Positions 36,301-51,300 of a stretch of 64,000 nucleotides of DNA are shown here, piece by piece. Made by a program: the position numbers and the translations under genes. Source of the DNA: Pricia antarctica (lineage in GTDB: Bacteria > Bacteroidota > Bacteroidia > Flavobacteriales > Flavobacteriaceae). Below the pieces are notes generated by a model that was not told the DNA's origin, made no database searches, and worked only from the letters and a program-made list of their open reading frames with translations. The DNA lies in assembly GCA_011050085.1 (NCBI GenBank), contig DRGL01000069.1, positions 62,001-126,000 of the forward strand, given 5' to 3'. Each line of letters starts with the position of its first letter. Position 1 is the stretch's first letter.

Positions 36301-39300
36301 GGAGGTTACTCCGGTAGTCGTGTTCTTTACGATAATGGATACCCCCGGTAGCGGCTCTCCTTCCAAAGATGTAACGCTACCGGTAATTGGCGTCTGCTCA
36401 TCTTGTCCGTACCCTTGATACATCAACACGCATGCAAAAAGTATCGAAATCAATAGCTTTTTCATTCGGTTACTGGGTGGTTTTTTCATTGGTCATCATT
36501 TTTATGAAATAGATTAGGTCAGTGAATCAGTGTTCTTTTATGGTAACCTATGCGGAAAAATTTCGAAAGAAATTGCAACGCATTGTTGCCTTACCACGAT
36601 ACATCACTGAATCCATAGCAACGAAATAAAACCATTATGGCAATGCTGCGGCCACATTTCGTCTCATTCTCTCGTACAAATCGGTCAAATTTTAAGAAAG
36701 TGTTAAGAAATTGCATGCTTTGACACAAATTGTGGGGATTTGGAACGGATTGTTGCCTACCGAACTAAATGCAAAAACCTAATCTGGGCGTAGAAACTTT
36801 TTCGAATTCCAAGACGACTTGAAATTCAATAGATCTATAAATGTGTATATGGATGGATTGCCTTCAGAATTGAAATACTGTCAAGTTTGGAAACCATAGC
36901 TTCGCAAGCTACCAACTATTTTCAAATAGGAGCTGTTCTGAATAACCTATCAAATAAGCGAACAGGAATAAAAGCTCCTGAAGATCAAAAAGGGATTTGG
37001 TATTGAGGTATTAAAATTGAGCTATTCCAAGGTAAACAGGATGGTTTCACCCGTAGACGAAATCTGGGGTCTATTCAGCTACTTAATAAGAGGTTAATTT
37101 CGGGTTTTCAATCGTGCAGCAAAGAACTCACCAATCGCAAAGCCTTCATCCTGCCCATTAACGATGGCGGGCATGTAGTGGATACCCCCATAAAAACGGC
37201 TTATTGCAGCTTCTTCGGCAGCTTCCCTGAACGAATCAAAATGGCGTACGGGAAGCCCGAATTCCGTCTCGGTAGAATCATCGAACGTGAACTTATTTCC
37301 GAAGAGCTCCGTCAATAGCATGGCAGCGGCCGAAGAGATTACGCTATGTCCGCTGGTATATTCGGGGAAAGGAGGGGTTTGCAGAACCGGTAGCCAATCG
37401 GGGTCGATATGTTGATTAATGTAGGTTTCTGGACGAATGACTACACTTCGGTATTTTTCGTCCCAACAACTGATATAGGCATCGGCCAAGGTTACGGCTA
37501 GACGGGCATAGGCTTCGGTAGATTGTAAGGCAGAAGCCTCTGTTTTTTTACAAGCTAGCGCGGTAATATTCATCCAATGCCCATTAGGAGAAATCTTTTT
37601 AGTGGCGAACATGACATGCCCCCGCAAGTTCATCTTAAACGGATTACAGTCCCAAAAGTTGGCGATTTCGTTTTCTTCCGGAGTGTTGTTTTTCACTTTT
37701 TTATATACGGCCATTACATCCCCATAAAACCTACTAGTCGTATCGATTGAGAATGGCGGGGGTGCAACGGGCTTATATTGCTCCGCCGAATCAATCATAA
37801 AAGTGCGCAATTTGTTCCAGTTCGGTTCGATGGCCTTAATATAAGCGGGGGGAGTCGGTTTCCAAGAACCCGCATCAGCCTTGACCCTGTAATCGGGCAT
37901 CGACTGTATCTTTTTGAAATTATCTTCATCGGCCCAAGCGAGGATATGATCCGCCACTTTTTGCCCATAAGCGATGGAGTTCTCATAAACGGAATCAGGT
38001 ATCCCCTTATCCTTGAATTCCTGCAATAGTATAGCCTCAAAGGCATCGATTTTTTCCTCGGAAATAACAAAATGTTTTCCGGAGGTAAGTAGGGCATGAA
38101 CCGCCGCCAGCGTAAAGCTATACTGTTTTTTCCTGTCAATTTTGGGGATGGGATTCAAACCGTGCAGTTGCCGGGATAAACTGATATAGTCGGGATTGTT
38201 TTGAATCATGACCTCATAGGCCGCAACTGAAATATAGGCGTAGGTGCGACTGGTAACGGGTGGAGAATAAATATCGTACACCATCACGTCGGTGACCTGC
38301 TTCATGGCCCGATGAATGTAGTCAGCTTTTTCGGTTTCCAATCTCCAATCCTTTAAAACTGGTTCGTGGGAGGCATAGACGAAACCGCAAGCCATTAACA
38401 TTACTACAAAAATTCGCTTCATAAGTCTATTTCTCTTCTATTGCCCTTGAAATTAATAATCGTAATCTTTTTAGCGGTCTTTTCCACCGCAAATTTTCGA
38501 GAAGACTGCGATAGGTAGGTGTTACCATAGTAAAATTCCTCTTTCCTTTTACTTCCATCCTTATATGAAATCACTGCGGAAAAATCATCTGCTTTCAAAT
38601 CGATCCATCTGTCGCTATTAACACTTTTTCTGGAAAATACGGCAATACTATCCTGATTTTGGGTGGCAATCAGTACATCCTCCTTCTTTGCGGTGTGCAC
38701 TATTGCCAATCCCTTGGCATCTCCAGGCACAAAAAAACCGGATTCGTCCAAGGGCATAGGGATGAAATTCCCGCTGCCGTCACCTCTAATGACCAGACCG
38801 TTAAAGGCATCATGCCGCCCACTGTATGGATCCATACCGTAATCGTTGCCCACCAATATCAGATCAAGGTTTCCGTCGCCGTTGACATCATCGGCCGACA
38901 TACCAAAGATAGGTGCCTCTTGGGCCTCACGCGGCAAGGGCTTCATTTCGAAGGTGCCATCGCCCTTATTTTCGATGTATGAGGAGCGCATTTCGGTCGC
39001 CTTCAATACTAAAGCTCCTTCCCTATCCGTTTCGCTCCAAAGCTTTTCGATATCTGCCAAACCGTATGATTTGTAGGAAGGAAATTTCTTCCGCATAGTG
39101 ATAACCTGACTGATTAAATCGTCCCTCGAAGCTATAGGGTAGGCTTTTCTCTCGCCGTCATCACCTTTCATATAGCAGAACACCGTAGCGTCCATCGACC
39201 CGTTTTGGTCGATATCCTTGGCAATGATGGTCATAGGTTCTTTGGAAGTGGCGGTATAATTGGAATTCAGGCCTAGGTTGCCGGCCACATAATCCATATC

Positions 39301-42300
39301 GCCATCCTTATCAAAATCTCCGGATACCAAGCTGTTCCACCATCCTATTTTGTCTTCAAGACCGGATTCAATTTTGGTAAATGAGGTTCCCATATTTTTC
39401 AGAAACGTCAAAGGCATCCATTCCCCGGCCAAGATTAAATCAGGTGTCCCGTCTGCATCAAAATCGCTCCAGAGCGCATCGGTAACCATACCTATACGTT
39501 GCAATTCGGGGTAAAACTGATCCGTCACATCTATGAATTTTCCGCCGTCGTTGCGTAGTAACATACTTTTCGGTGGTGCGGGATATGCGGCCGATACCAC
39601 ACGTCCCCCCACAAACAGATCAAGGTCGCCATCACCATCGAAGTCTGCTGCCCTTACGCATGAGCCGTTGGCCAAGTCTTTAGGCAGGACATCTGCCCTC
39701 GAGAAGATACCCTTGCCATCGTTCAAAAAGAAACGGTCGTTGCTTACGGCATGTTCGGCGGGAATCTCGTAGCTTCCACTGACCAGATAAAGGTCTAGAT
39801 CGTTATCGCCGTCGGCATCAAAGAGAAGCACCCCCATATCTTCGAACAGCACATCTTCTTTTTGGGCCAAACGCGATGCATCCGCCGTGAATTTTCCACT
39901 GGCATCCTGCATAAAAAATACCCCTGGATTATCGGAAGATCCTCCCAAATAAAAATCCTCGAATCCATTAGTATCAATATCGCCGACCGCAATGCCCGGA
40001 CCGTATTGGCTCAACTTGTGCGGAAGGGTTGACTGTATGTTATAATCCGAAAAATCCGTTTCCACAGGTATAAATTCGATGCCATAGTCCGAAGCGACAT
40101 TTTGGAAGATAGTCTCGCTTGTAGCTTCGGATACTTTGGGTGATATTTCGGCTGCGTTGCGGTAATCGACGGTCAATTCTTTATCCGTAATATTTGTAAG
40201 TATCTGTTTTTTTCCATCAGGCCAGGCGACAATCAGGGAATCGATGCTATTAGTATGGCCCAGCCCGAAGTGTGCCTTGGTATCGTTGGTCGATAAGTAG
40301 CCTCGTATCGGATAATGCTCGTAATACAGTTCCCCTTCCGAATCAAGCAAACGCAAGGTCGCTCCGATACCCTCTGGATTAACCTTTGGTCCCATAAACG
40401 AAATTTTAAGATACCGGTTAGTATCCTTTAGGGTATTTTCATAAACAAAGGCGGTATCGTTGATATTGTTGACCACCACATCTAGGTCGCCATCATTGTC
40501 GAAATCAGCATAGGCTCCACCATTGGAAAACGATGGATTGTTCATACCCCACTTTTCTGTGGTGTTCTCAAATTCACTACCCCCTTTGTTTTTAAAGGCG
40601 TAGTTCGCCAGTTTTACCACCGGCAGCGAATCGGTCATGGCGAGGGTAAAATCTTGAGCCCCGGCCCGCTGCCCGCTGCCATAGGCTATATAGTCGAGAT
40701 CGGTGACATCGCGGGGGAGCCCGTTGGTAATAATCAGGTCGCGGAAGCCGTCATTGTCGAAATCGGCCGCCAGTGGGCACCAGCTCCAGTCGGTCTCGTA
40801 AACCCCCATCATGAATCCCCTATCGTTGAACACTGGGTGTCCATCGGGTGTCGGTCCGCTGTTCATCTGCATTACGTTACGCACGTATTGATGGTTATAG
40901 TTGTATTGTGCGTTGTTGATATAGTTGTAGTATTCGTTACCGCTCAACATCCGTTTTTTTCGAAGGTTATTTTCGGGCAGCATTTCTAGGGATATTACAT
41001 CGACATGACCGTCATTGTCGATATCGACCACATCAGTACCCATAGCGTTCCAGCCGGTATGTTTGAAATAGTCATCAAGGCGGTCGGTGAATGTGCCGTT
41101 TTTATTGTTAATGTACAGTAGGTCGTTGGATATAAAATCATTGGCTACATAGATATCGGGCCATCCATCGCCGTTAAAATCTGAGATGGCAGCGGCATGC
41201 CCCCAGCCTTCCAAAGTTACTCCGGCCTCTTTCGAAACGTCAGTAAAAGTTTCATCGCCGTTGTTCCGGTAGAGTCGGTCTGCATTTTTGGCGCTGCCGT
41301 CGTTCAGTTTTGTCCGGTAGCGGATGGGCGTGCGCGGGTCATAGATTTCGTTAGTCACTTGATAGAGGTCAAGGTCGCCGTCTTTGTCGTAATCGAAAAA
41401 ATAGCCTTGGGTGCTGAAGCCGTCGTCAGCAAGACCATAGCTCTCTGAGGATTCCGCGAAAATGGGAATACCATTCTTATCCGGCCCTTTGTTGATGTAC
41501 AAGAGGTTGGTACGTAATTTGGGATCGTTTCGGAAGGATGCGGATACGTAGAGGTCAGGCCATCCATCGCCGTTGATATCGACCACCGATACGCCCGTAC
41601 ACCAGCGGCCCTGTCCGTCGACCTGGGCAACCTCGGTAATGTCGTCGAATTGCATATCGCCTCTATTAAGATATAGTTTATTGGAGACCATATTCGCGGC
41701 AAAATAGATATCCATTAATCCATCCTTATTAAAATCACCAATGCCTACCCCTGCTCCATTATAGATATTGGCCTGGTTAAGGATGTTTAAGGTATCGCTT
41801 TCAACAAGTTCGTTGTTGAAAGTAATGCCCGTATCCGAGCTGGACAAAAGCTTAAAAAGGGTTTTGTTTTGCTGTGCGGAAACGGTACCAAATGAAAATG
41901 ATACTACTATCGTCAAAAAGCTTACTAAACTATATTTCAAAATATTCATGTTACCGATTATTGAAAATGGACTGTACATCTATCGCATATATTTAAGGTG
42001 CTTCCCCTTCCCGGGAATAACAGGAAAAGTACGTTGCAAGCATCCCCTCTACTTTTTAGCCTTTGTTTATAGGAAAACATCTGTATCAACTCCAATTTTT
42101 TATGAATCGTTTCAATGTTAGATATGGTTTTGTCAAATAGGGGGCCAAAGCTAAATGCGTATAAAATTCATCTCTGCATTTTCTTTATAAAAATCCTTTT
42201 GCAAAACTATATTATTCCGAAGGAATTGGAATTTCCTCTTTTTCTGATTTGGGTTTTCCTAAAACCGGATAGCCTTTTTCATCCCATTGTATCTTTTGCA

Positions 42301-45300
42301 TTCTGGGTGATCGCGAAGGTCCGCAGCCCTCTCCGGGCTTAGAATTGGCATGATACAATATCCAATCCTCGGTACCATCAGGCGATTTGAAAAACGAATT
42401 ATGACCTGGCGCATACACCCCATTTTCAGGAGATTGGGTAAATATCGGTTCTTCGGACTTAACCCAGCTATCGGCATCCAACAAATTATCAGTGCCGGTG
42501 AACGCCAACAGCCCCAAACTATAATAATCCGTCCAGCAACCATTCGCCGAAAATACAATGAATATATTATCTTCGTGGACCAAGAATTGTGGTCCCTCGT
42601 TTACCAATACCTCAGGCGGATTTTCAAGGGACGTTCCCGTATCCCAATGTCTTTCCCATTCAAAAGTAGGTGAAGCTATTTTTACACGCTCCCCATCGAT
42701 TTCAAGCGGATTTTTCATTTTGGCAATAAAAATATCCTGTTGTCCATTTTGATCCCCCTCCCAACCTGACCATATCATATACAACTGTCCATTGTGCCGA
42801 AAGACATTACCATCGATGGCCCATTTATCGGTTGCGGCAGCTATTTTGCCCTTAAATTGAAACTTACCTTGAAAAGGATCTTCCGAGGTGTTCTCGACGA
42901 CATACATTCTGTGGGTAGTGTTGTTGCCATCATCGGCGGCATAATAGACATACCATTTACCATCGATAAAATGAACTTCAGGTGCCCAGATCTCATGTGA
43001 ATACAGAGTTCCCTCGGGCGGTGTCCAAATCGTTTTAACCTCTGCATTTTTGAGATTTGCCAAATTTTTCACCCTTTTCAGTACCAGCTTATTTCCTTCC
43101 GTACTGGTGTAGTGATAATATCCGTTATGGTAGGTGCTATAGGGATCGGGGCCGCTTGGCAGCAAAGGATTGGTGAAGGTGTTTGAAGTCTTATTTTCCT
43201 GACAACTCGCAGTCAAGGAAAGAAATAAGGCAATGATAGGAAGCAAAATTTTGACTTTTTGTATACTCATGATTTTCTAAGTATTGCTATTTAATTCTTT
43301 CGAACGCGTTCAGTTGTTATTTTTATCAGTTATCTCAAAGATATAATCGGCTAGGGCATCTACCCGATCTTGGTCGATGACCCCTTCCCAAGCTGGCATC
43401 CCTTTTTTGATAATGCCGCCATTTATAATCTTTACCATACTAGCTTTATCGGACACGTATTTCCATTTTCCGTCGCGCATACTTTGGGCCGTTTTCGTTC
43501 CTTTCAGATCTATACCATGGCAACTGGCGCACAATTGTCCGTAAATCTTTTTCGGGGTATTACTAATACCTTCGGTGGACGTATCGGTCATCGAAGACTC
43601 ATTCACGAACGAATTTAGCGCTATTCCGCTCTCACCCTTGGCCGCTGGCCGCATACGTAATAGCAAATCGGATTTGGGTCCAGGTGTTCCCTCCGGCGGA
43701 TCGTATTGAGAAGTGGATATATAGAGATAGCCTTCGGGCCCAACCGTTATCGCCCTGATACGGCCATAAACCTTGGGCAACAACACCTTTTCCTCAGTTA
43801 CATTTTTGTCATTGACAGCAAGTTCGATAATCTTTTCCCCCCTAAGACAGGCCAAGAGCATTTTACCCTTGAGACTGGAAAACGCATCGGCATTGTAAAA
43901 TACCAGTTTAGAGGGACCGATAGAAGGCGTATATTCCAATAAGGGGGCCAACATGCCCTCCTGAGTATCGGAATGATGAATAATAGGCCATCCGTAATTG
44001 GCCCCTTTATAGATTCTATTGATTTCGTCGCCCCCGGTCGGCCCATGTTCCGAACTGTACAGAAAATCGGTGCCGGCCTGAAAATCCAAACCTTGTGGAT
44101 TTCGATGGCCATACGACCAGATTTCCTTTCTGGCGGTATCGTTTTCCACGAAAGGATTGTCAATTGGAATACTTCCATCGTCATTTACCCGTAGTATTTT
44201 TCCGTTCAGGGATTTCAGGTCCTGCGCCAACATGGGTTGATCTGCGTCTCCGGTGGTAATGTAAAGTTTGCCGTCAGGACCGAATTTCAAGCGGCAACCC
44301 GTATGGTTTTGGTTCGCCTTGATGTCAGAGACGAGAATCAGCTGTTGGATGAGCGTATCCCTCTCTAGCTGATAACGCACCACTTTTAAGAAGGAGTTAT
44401 CCCCTATTCGGTAATTGTGGGCGAGGTAGATTTGTTGGTTGGTACTGAAATTAGGATGTACCGCCATGCCCAACAAGCCCATTTTCTTGAGCGTGTCCAG
44501 CTTCTTGATGACTAGGGCGGGCTTTTCAAGAAGCTTTTCGTCTCTGTAGATTCTTACTTTTCCATCAGTTTCGGTAAAGAGCATTGTGCTATCCGGCAAA
44601 AAGGCAATTTCCCAAGGTAAGGTCAAGCCCGTGGCTAAGGTATCGATTACAAAGGTGTTCGATTTCAAATGTTCCCTGTTTTCTGAGCTGTACCAAGAGC
44701 AGCAAAAAATGATAGCCATGCAGGCCAGAGCCGTTAGAAATAGGTATCCTGTTTTCATACGTTCCATTTTTGGATTTTGTTCTCAATTGGCCAATTATTC
44801 TTTCGTATCCGTTTCGATCTTCCCCCCGTCATTAAACAGATTGTGCGATACAAAATAACCGTCTTTTTCCTTCCCGTCGACCAAAATCCTTTTCATTTTT
44901 CTTTTCCCGTGAGTATTTTGAATTAGCAATTCCTTCCCTTTTTTCAATTTCCATTTTACGGCATCGAAAATGGGAACGCTTACCAGATATTCGGGATCGG
45001 CAGGGGAAAGCGGATATAGTCCCGATGCGGCGCATACATACCAGGCCGACATTTCACCGGCATCATCCATTCCGGGAAGGGCGATGCCATCATCACCCAT
45101 ACCATAATAGTTTTCTAGCAAATCGTCGATAACCGCTTGTGACTTTTCGGGCTTGTTCACAAAATAATAGGAGAAAGGGGCCTCGTGGTCCGGCTGGTTG
45201 CCCTGACAATATTGCCCCTTGAAACTTGAAATGTTTCTGGCGATGTGTTCGGGATTCCAAGGCAGTGTAAATAGGGAATCCAACTTTTCCTCGAATTTTT

Positions 45301-48300
45301 CAGGGCCATACAGATCGACCAATCCGGGCATATCGTGCGGCACATAGAACGAAACCTGCCAAGCATTGGCCTCGCGATACATATATTCGTAGTAGGGATA
45401 TTGCGGATCGAAAGGGGTAATCCAGTCGCCATTTTCCAACCGGCCCCGCATAAAATGGGTCTTTTTGTCGAACACATTTTTGTAGTTCTGCGAGCGTTCC
45501 ATTAAATCTTTATATTTTAATTCATCTTTCATTGCTTTGGCCAATTGTGCCAAGGCATAATCGTCATAGGCGTATTCCAAAGTCTTTGATACGCCTGCAG
45601 CCGCTTTGGTCTCAACATGAGGGTTTTTAATATCCGGATCCGAAATAAATCCTTTCTGTATGTATTCCTTAATGTAAGGTCTAGCGCTACGGCCATCGGG
45701 CATTTCTTTGTACGCATTATTAAGCAAGAGACTATAGGCTTTGTTCACATCGAAGTCCCGTATTCCACGGGCATAGGCTCCGGCAATAAAAGCAGAGCCG
45801 TGGTCGCCATGGAAAAAAGTGGGTACAAAGCCGGTAAGTTCCCCGATATCCATTAGTGATTTGATAACATCTGTAGTAACCTCGGGCTGTAACACTTGGA
45901 GTAGCACCAGTTTATTCCGGTAGGTGTCCCACAGCGAGGGAATGGTGTAATATTTAAAATCTTCCTTGCGAACATTTCCTTTGGTATCCGTAAATTCGCT
46001 ATTGACATCACTGCGCAATGCGGGCCATAAAAAGGAACGGTACAGCGACGAATAAAAAAGTGTTTTCTGTTTTTGGGTGCCTCCGGCTATTTCCACTTTG
46101 GATAAAAAACCGTTCCAAAGTTTGCTTCCGGCCGTATGGACGTCCTCAAAAGATTTTTCGCCGACTTCCTCAACCATATTTTCCTTGGCATTGGCGGCAC
46201 TGACGAAAGACAATCCTATTTTTAGTATAACGGGGCCATCGGTATCCGAAATTCCGATTATGGCGTGGCCCTCCGCTTTCCCCTCATCGACCTTTTCCAT
46301 AGAGGAAATAGGAGTGTTCAGGATGGCAAAAAAGTGGATTTTGTCGCGCCCCATATCCTGATAACCGCTGATACTATTTTCGCCTACCTTTTCGATTTTC
46401 CAACTGCGGACCTCGTTGTTCGCCCTTCCAAGGTCAAAAAGGATTTTTCTATTTGAATTCTTTTCAAAAGTATACTCGTGGATGGCCGCCCTTAAAGTAG
46501 AGGTCAGTCTGGTCTTGACTCCATAGTCCTCCAAAAAAACTTCATAATAGGCCGGTGATGCCTTTTCGTTTTCGTGTGAAAATTTTGATTTAAAAGGTCG
46601 TTTTGCATCGCCTGAAAGTGGCAAAATAGGGATGTTACAAAGGTTCCAATGCCCTTTGTTGGTATGGGTAAAACCAAGTATTTCGGTATCCTCGTACTCG
46701 TAACCGGCACCCGACCCGTATTCGGTAATCGGGCTGACCTGTACCATGGCATTTGGCAACGCGCTACCCGGAAAAGTGAGTCCGGCCCAGACCCGCCAAC
46801 CTTCGGGAGGGGTATAGCCAATTTGAATGGGGTCGGTCAACGGGGCCGTACCGATAAAGGGGTTGACGTACTGCACGGGGTTTTTTGCAAATACCGTTTC
46901 CTTTTGATCGGCTTTGCCCGTATGCTGGCCTTGGCAGGAGAAAACGATTCCTCCGATCATACTAAATGCGATATTTTTAACTACTTTTCTAAATGTAAAC
47001 ATCACCATATTAATTTAACCGCAACACCATCAGGTTCGTTATCGAAACTTACATACACGGTTTTAGAGCTTTCGTCCCAATCCGATGTAACATCGGCTAG
47101 CATTTCTCCTTCTACGTTCTTCACGATGATACTTTTCGGTGCAGCAGGTAGAAGAATACGCATACTGTTGACGGTGTTTACGGGACTTTTACAAACAAAG
47201 GAAAAGCTGTTCTTATCTACCTGTTCATCATGAATCCGTGATGCCGAGGCCAAGACCTGCGGGCGTGCCTTTTCCAGAACCCGATTAATATTATATAGAA
47301 AGGCCTGTTCGCCCGGTTTTACCGATTTTTTCTCGAGTACGGGAAGTGCAGGATCAAAGAGGTCGATTACAGGGCCATTCACTTCATAAGGTTTGTCGCT
47401 GACACTTTCGTCCATAACGGCAATGATATCATAGGGCCCACGTTCGAGATACAGGTTGTTTTTAAAGGTCAGTTCGCCCGCTTTTGCATCGTTCCCATAT
47501 GCATTTTTTAGGATGTCGATATACGAAGTATCCCCTTTTGCGTTCATTACGAAATCCTTTGGATTTTGCGTAATCAAATGCACACTACCTTTCCCGAACT
47601 TGAAGTTCTGTTTCGCCGTGGAAGTTTCGACGCCCATAAGCTCGAATAAATGTTCAGAGGGTGCTTTGTATTTTTCTCCATCGGAATTCCACCATTCCAT
47701 GACCGATTGATAGGGGTCGTCATCTTTGCCTACATACACTAGAACACCGCCTTTTTCGACCCATTCAGCAATGTGTTGATGGATTTCTGGCGCGTCGGGC
47801 TTCATATTGGAATAACTCATGACCAAGACCTTGATATCCTTTAAGGTCGCCTCGAAGGAAAGGTTTTCCATATGAACGGTCTGCACAGGAACGCCCCGTT
47901 TCAGCAAGGGCAAAGTTTGCCCGTAAAAGTTGGAAAAACGAGGGTCTTCAAATCCGTCGTGGGTCGGAAAGCGCTGGAACATTAGGGAATTGCCCATCAG
48001 TACTCCGATTTCGTTACTACCGTTCACCCGATTTTCGGATACCGGCATATTGTTGAGGGCGTTGACCATCACTTGCATCTGGGTCGAATAGAACTTGGGA
48101 ATCAGGATCTTTTTATCGCTATCGGCTACCCGGTACGGCTTGGTGTAAATACGCTCGGGCCAGGGCATCACCTCATAATCCGCTACTCCGGGGTACAATA
48201 ACTGTGCTACAAAGGTTGCCTGATAATTTCGTTTATAGTCTGCCCAATCTTTGGCCCGATCCTCTATAGGGTCGGTTAGAAAGAAAAGCTTCCGTTTGGT

Positions 48301-51300
48301 CGGGGCGGTCATCGAAACCATGGAACCATATTCCAAAAAGGCGTTTTCGAAGACACGTTCCTTTTCCTTCCCGTCAAAAAAAACGGCTTCCCTTGAGGTA
48401 CCCGTCCATACTTGGGCGATGTAGCCATCAATACCCGGCAGGGAGGCCAAACTTGCTTCGGGACTCACAATTTGCCATGCCGAGTAATTCACTAACGAGT
48501 GGGTGGGAATATAAATTTTGACATCCATGCCCTTGCTTTTTCCATAGGATTTGGCATAGGATGAAACTTCCTTCAAAGTATTATAGTACAATTGGTACTT
48601 CAGTTTGTTTGACAAGAAGGTATTTTCCGGTGATTCGTGCTGCGGTTTCCATGGGAAGTCGTAGAATTTTTGCCATTCTTCCTTAAACGCGCTGCTGTAT
48701 CCCGCCCGGGACCAGAATTCGGGCTCCTCCAAGTATATCGAGCATACACCGGCATCGATAACGCGTTCGATAATTTCCTTTTTTATGTATTCGATAAAGG
48801 CCGTGCTCGGTACAATGTAAGGTACGTTATGCCCATGCCAAATGGTATCGCCGTCTTGTTCGACCTGCCCCTCGCCCAGATGGTTCTTACCGTCCCATTC
48901 GCCCAAAAAATAATCTTGGTATGAGCCCCAAGCTATACCAGTCATAAAATGGGTATCGTAGCCCCGGTCTTTCCACGATTTTAGGCGTTCTTCAAAGGTC
49001 AATTCCTGCTGCCCGTCGGTAGGGTTCCCGTTAACCCCATAAACAATGGCAATATCGGAGCGCACATCGATTTCGGGCATCCAAGGGCTGCTCGTTTGGA
49101 AAGCGGTTTTTTCTTTTGTAGCATCCGGGACGATTTCTTGGGCCTGTCCAGAAAACCAAAAGGCGTACCACGCCATACAGAGTAAGACGCTACTTTTTCT
49201 ACTACTATCCATCAATATCAAATGTCTTATTACTAATTTTTGAAATGAAATGAAAGGAAAGGCGACTACCCATTTCCTTCGTTTTGATTTATCTGTTTAA
49301 GGCAACATTTCCTAAATGTAGTAGTGTGTAGCACCACCCTCAAAAGTCGTCTCTATCGGTTTATTAGGTCCGCCGTTTTTGAACTCCATTTTCCGAAATC
49401 GATTTTGAAATCATCTACGCACTATTTTTTACTCCAGGAATGATACCCCGCGCCGGTCACGATATCGTTCGAAAAGAATGGCAGCCATCTGAACAACGCC
49501 CTACAATGTATCATATCATTTTTTCAAGCTCCATACTTTTTAAAAGGATTCCCTTTTTTCGTTTCCTGTCATCAAACTAGGATAAATTAATGGCCGGAAC
49601 TTCCCATATCGTCGGACATACTAAAAACAATGTCGAGGCATCCTGCTTTACTATAGTCTACCATCTCAATTCTTGGCATGACACGACTATTACAAGGGTC
49701 ATACTACCGTTAAGCACCTAATAAGGTTGTTTTTTACTCAGTATAATTTGACGTTTGGATATTCAAAATATCAAAACGTATAGGGTACCACGACTTTCTG
49801 GTGTTTTACCGACAGTTCCTCAGGTCCTGTCTTGAAGTCCCCTTGCTCTTTTCTCCAATTGGCTAATTGCTTTCTAAACTTTGACAAGATTTCCTGGCTT
49901 GGTTCCAGTTGAGCCAAATTTATTTGTTCGGTGGGATCATTTTTAAGATCGTACAGTTCTTCCTTGGGTCGATTATGATATCTATACAATACATTTGCGG
50001 CATGGACATCCCGAAAGGATTTTTCTTGCCAGGAATCCCAATATTCCCGCCCCCCATCATGGTCTTTCGCTTTGTTCATATGGGTGTTGTACCTTATTTC
50101 TGGCGCTAAATTCAAGATATATTTATATTTTGAGCTTCGGACCATCCGCATGGGCGATCGGTTCATGGTACCGTCCCCAGTATGGGAAGCGTATACCAGG
50201 TCGCGATGTGTCTCGGTATTCCCCAATAGTACCTGCAAAAAGCTTTTTCCATCGATACCTGTTGGGGCCTTGTCTCCGGCCATCTCCGAAAAAGTGGGCA
50301 GCAGATCGGTCAATGAGACTAACGCATCGCTCGAGGAGCCTGCTTTTACATGGTCTTTCCACCGCACCAACAATGGGGAACTTAATCCGTAATCATACAG
50401 GTTCCATTTCCCGAAGGCCCACTGCGGTCCTTGATCGGATATGAATACCACAATGGTGTTTTCATCGAGACCATTTTTCTCCAAGCCAGCGAGAAGTTTC
50501 CCCAAATTGGCATCCATTTTCGTAATATCCTCATAATACCGTGCCCGGGAATGTCTGGTGTCTTCGGTGTCAATATGGAACGAAGGCATTGTTACCTCTT
50601 CAGGACTATACGCTGTTTTTTCGGGCCAAACCACATGCGGACTATGGTCGGCCACGACAAGCATAAAGGGGTTTTTTTCTTTTCGCACCCTTAGCCACTG
50701 CTCTACCGGCCCCATATTCAGATCATAATGAAGGCCCGGCTTGTCTTCAAAGCCAGGTTCGGGAACATTGGAATTCATAATGCGTTCGAAAGCAAAATTT
50801 TCTTCAGGCCCAACATGGTATTTTCCAGCAATGGCAACGGTATAGTCCAAGGGTTCAAAGTAATCTACCAAAGACTTTGTTTCTTTTTTTACCCCGGTAT
50901 GATTACCGTGCGCTCCATTTTTAAAAGGCATGAGACCCGTAAAAATGCTACTTCGTGATGGAGAACAGGTCGGCGAAGATGCAAACGCATTGGTGAACTG
51001 CATCGATTCAGCTGCCAATCGGTCGATATTGGGCGTACGTACTTCCGTATTGCCATAAGCTCCAAGATCTTCGGTCGCCAAGTCGTCCGCTATGAAAAGT
51101 ACGATGTTCGGCTTTACATTCTCGGAAGCTTTTTGGGCATGCAAGTATTGGCCGCTCGATATTAGGGCCATGAACATCAAAAAATTCAGTAAAGGGTTCA
51201 GTGAATTCACCATTGCTTTTATTGGTTGCCCAGTTCCTCGATAATGGACCGGTTCGCCGCTTTCACTTCGGAAATGTTCATCTTATCTACCTTTCGGTCA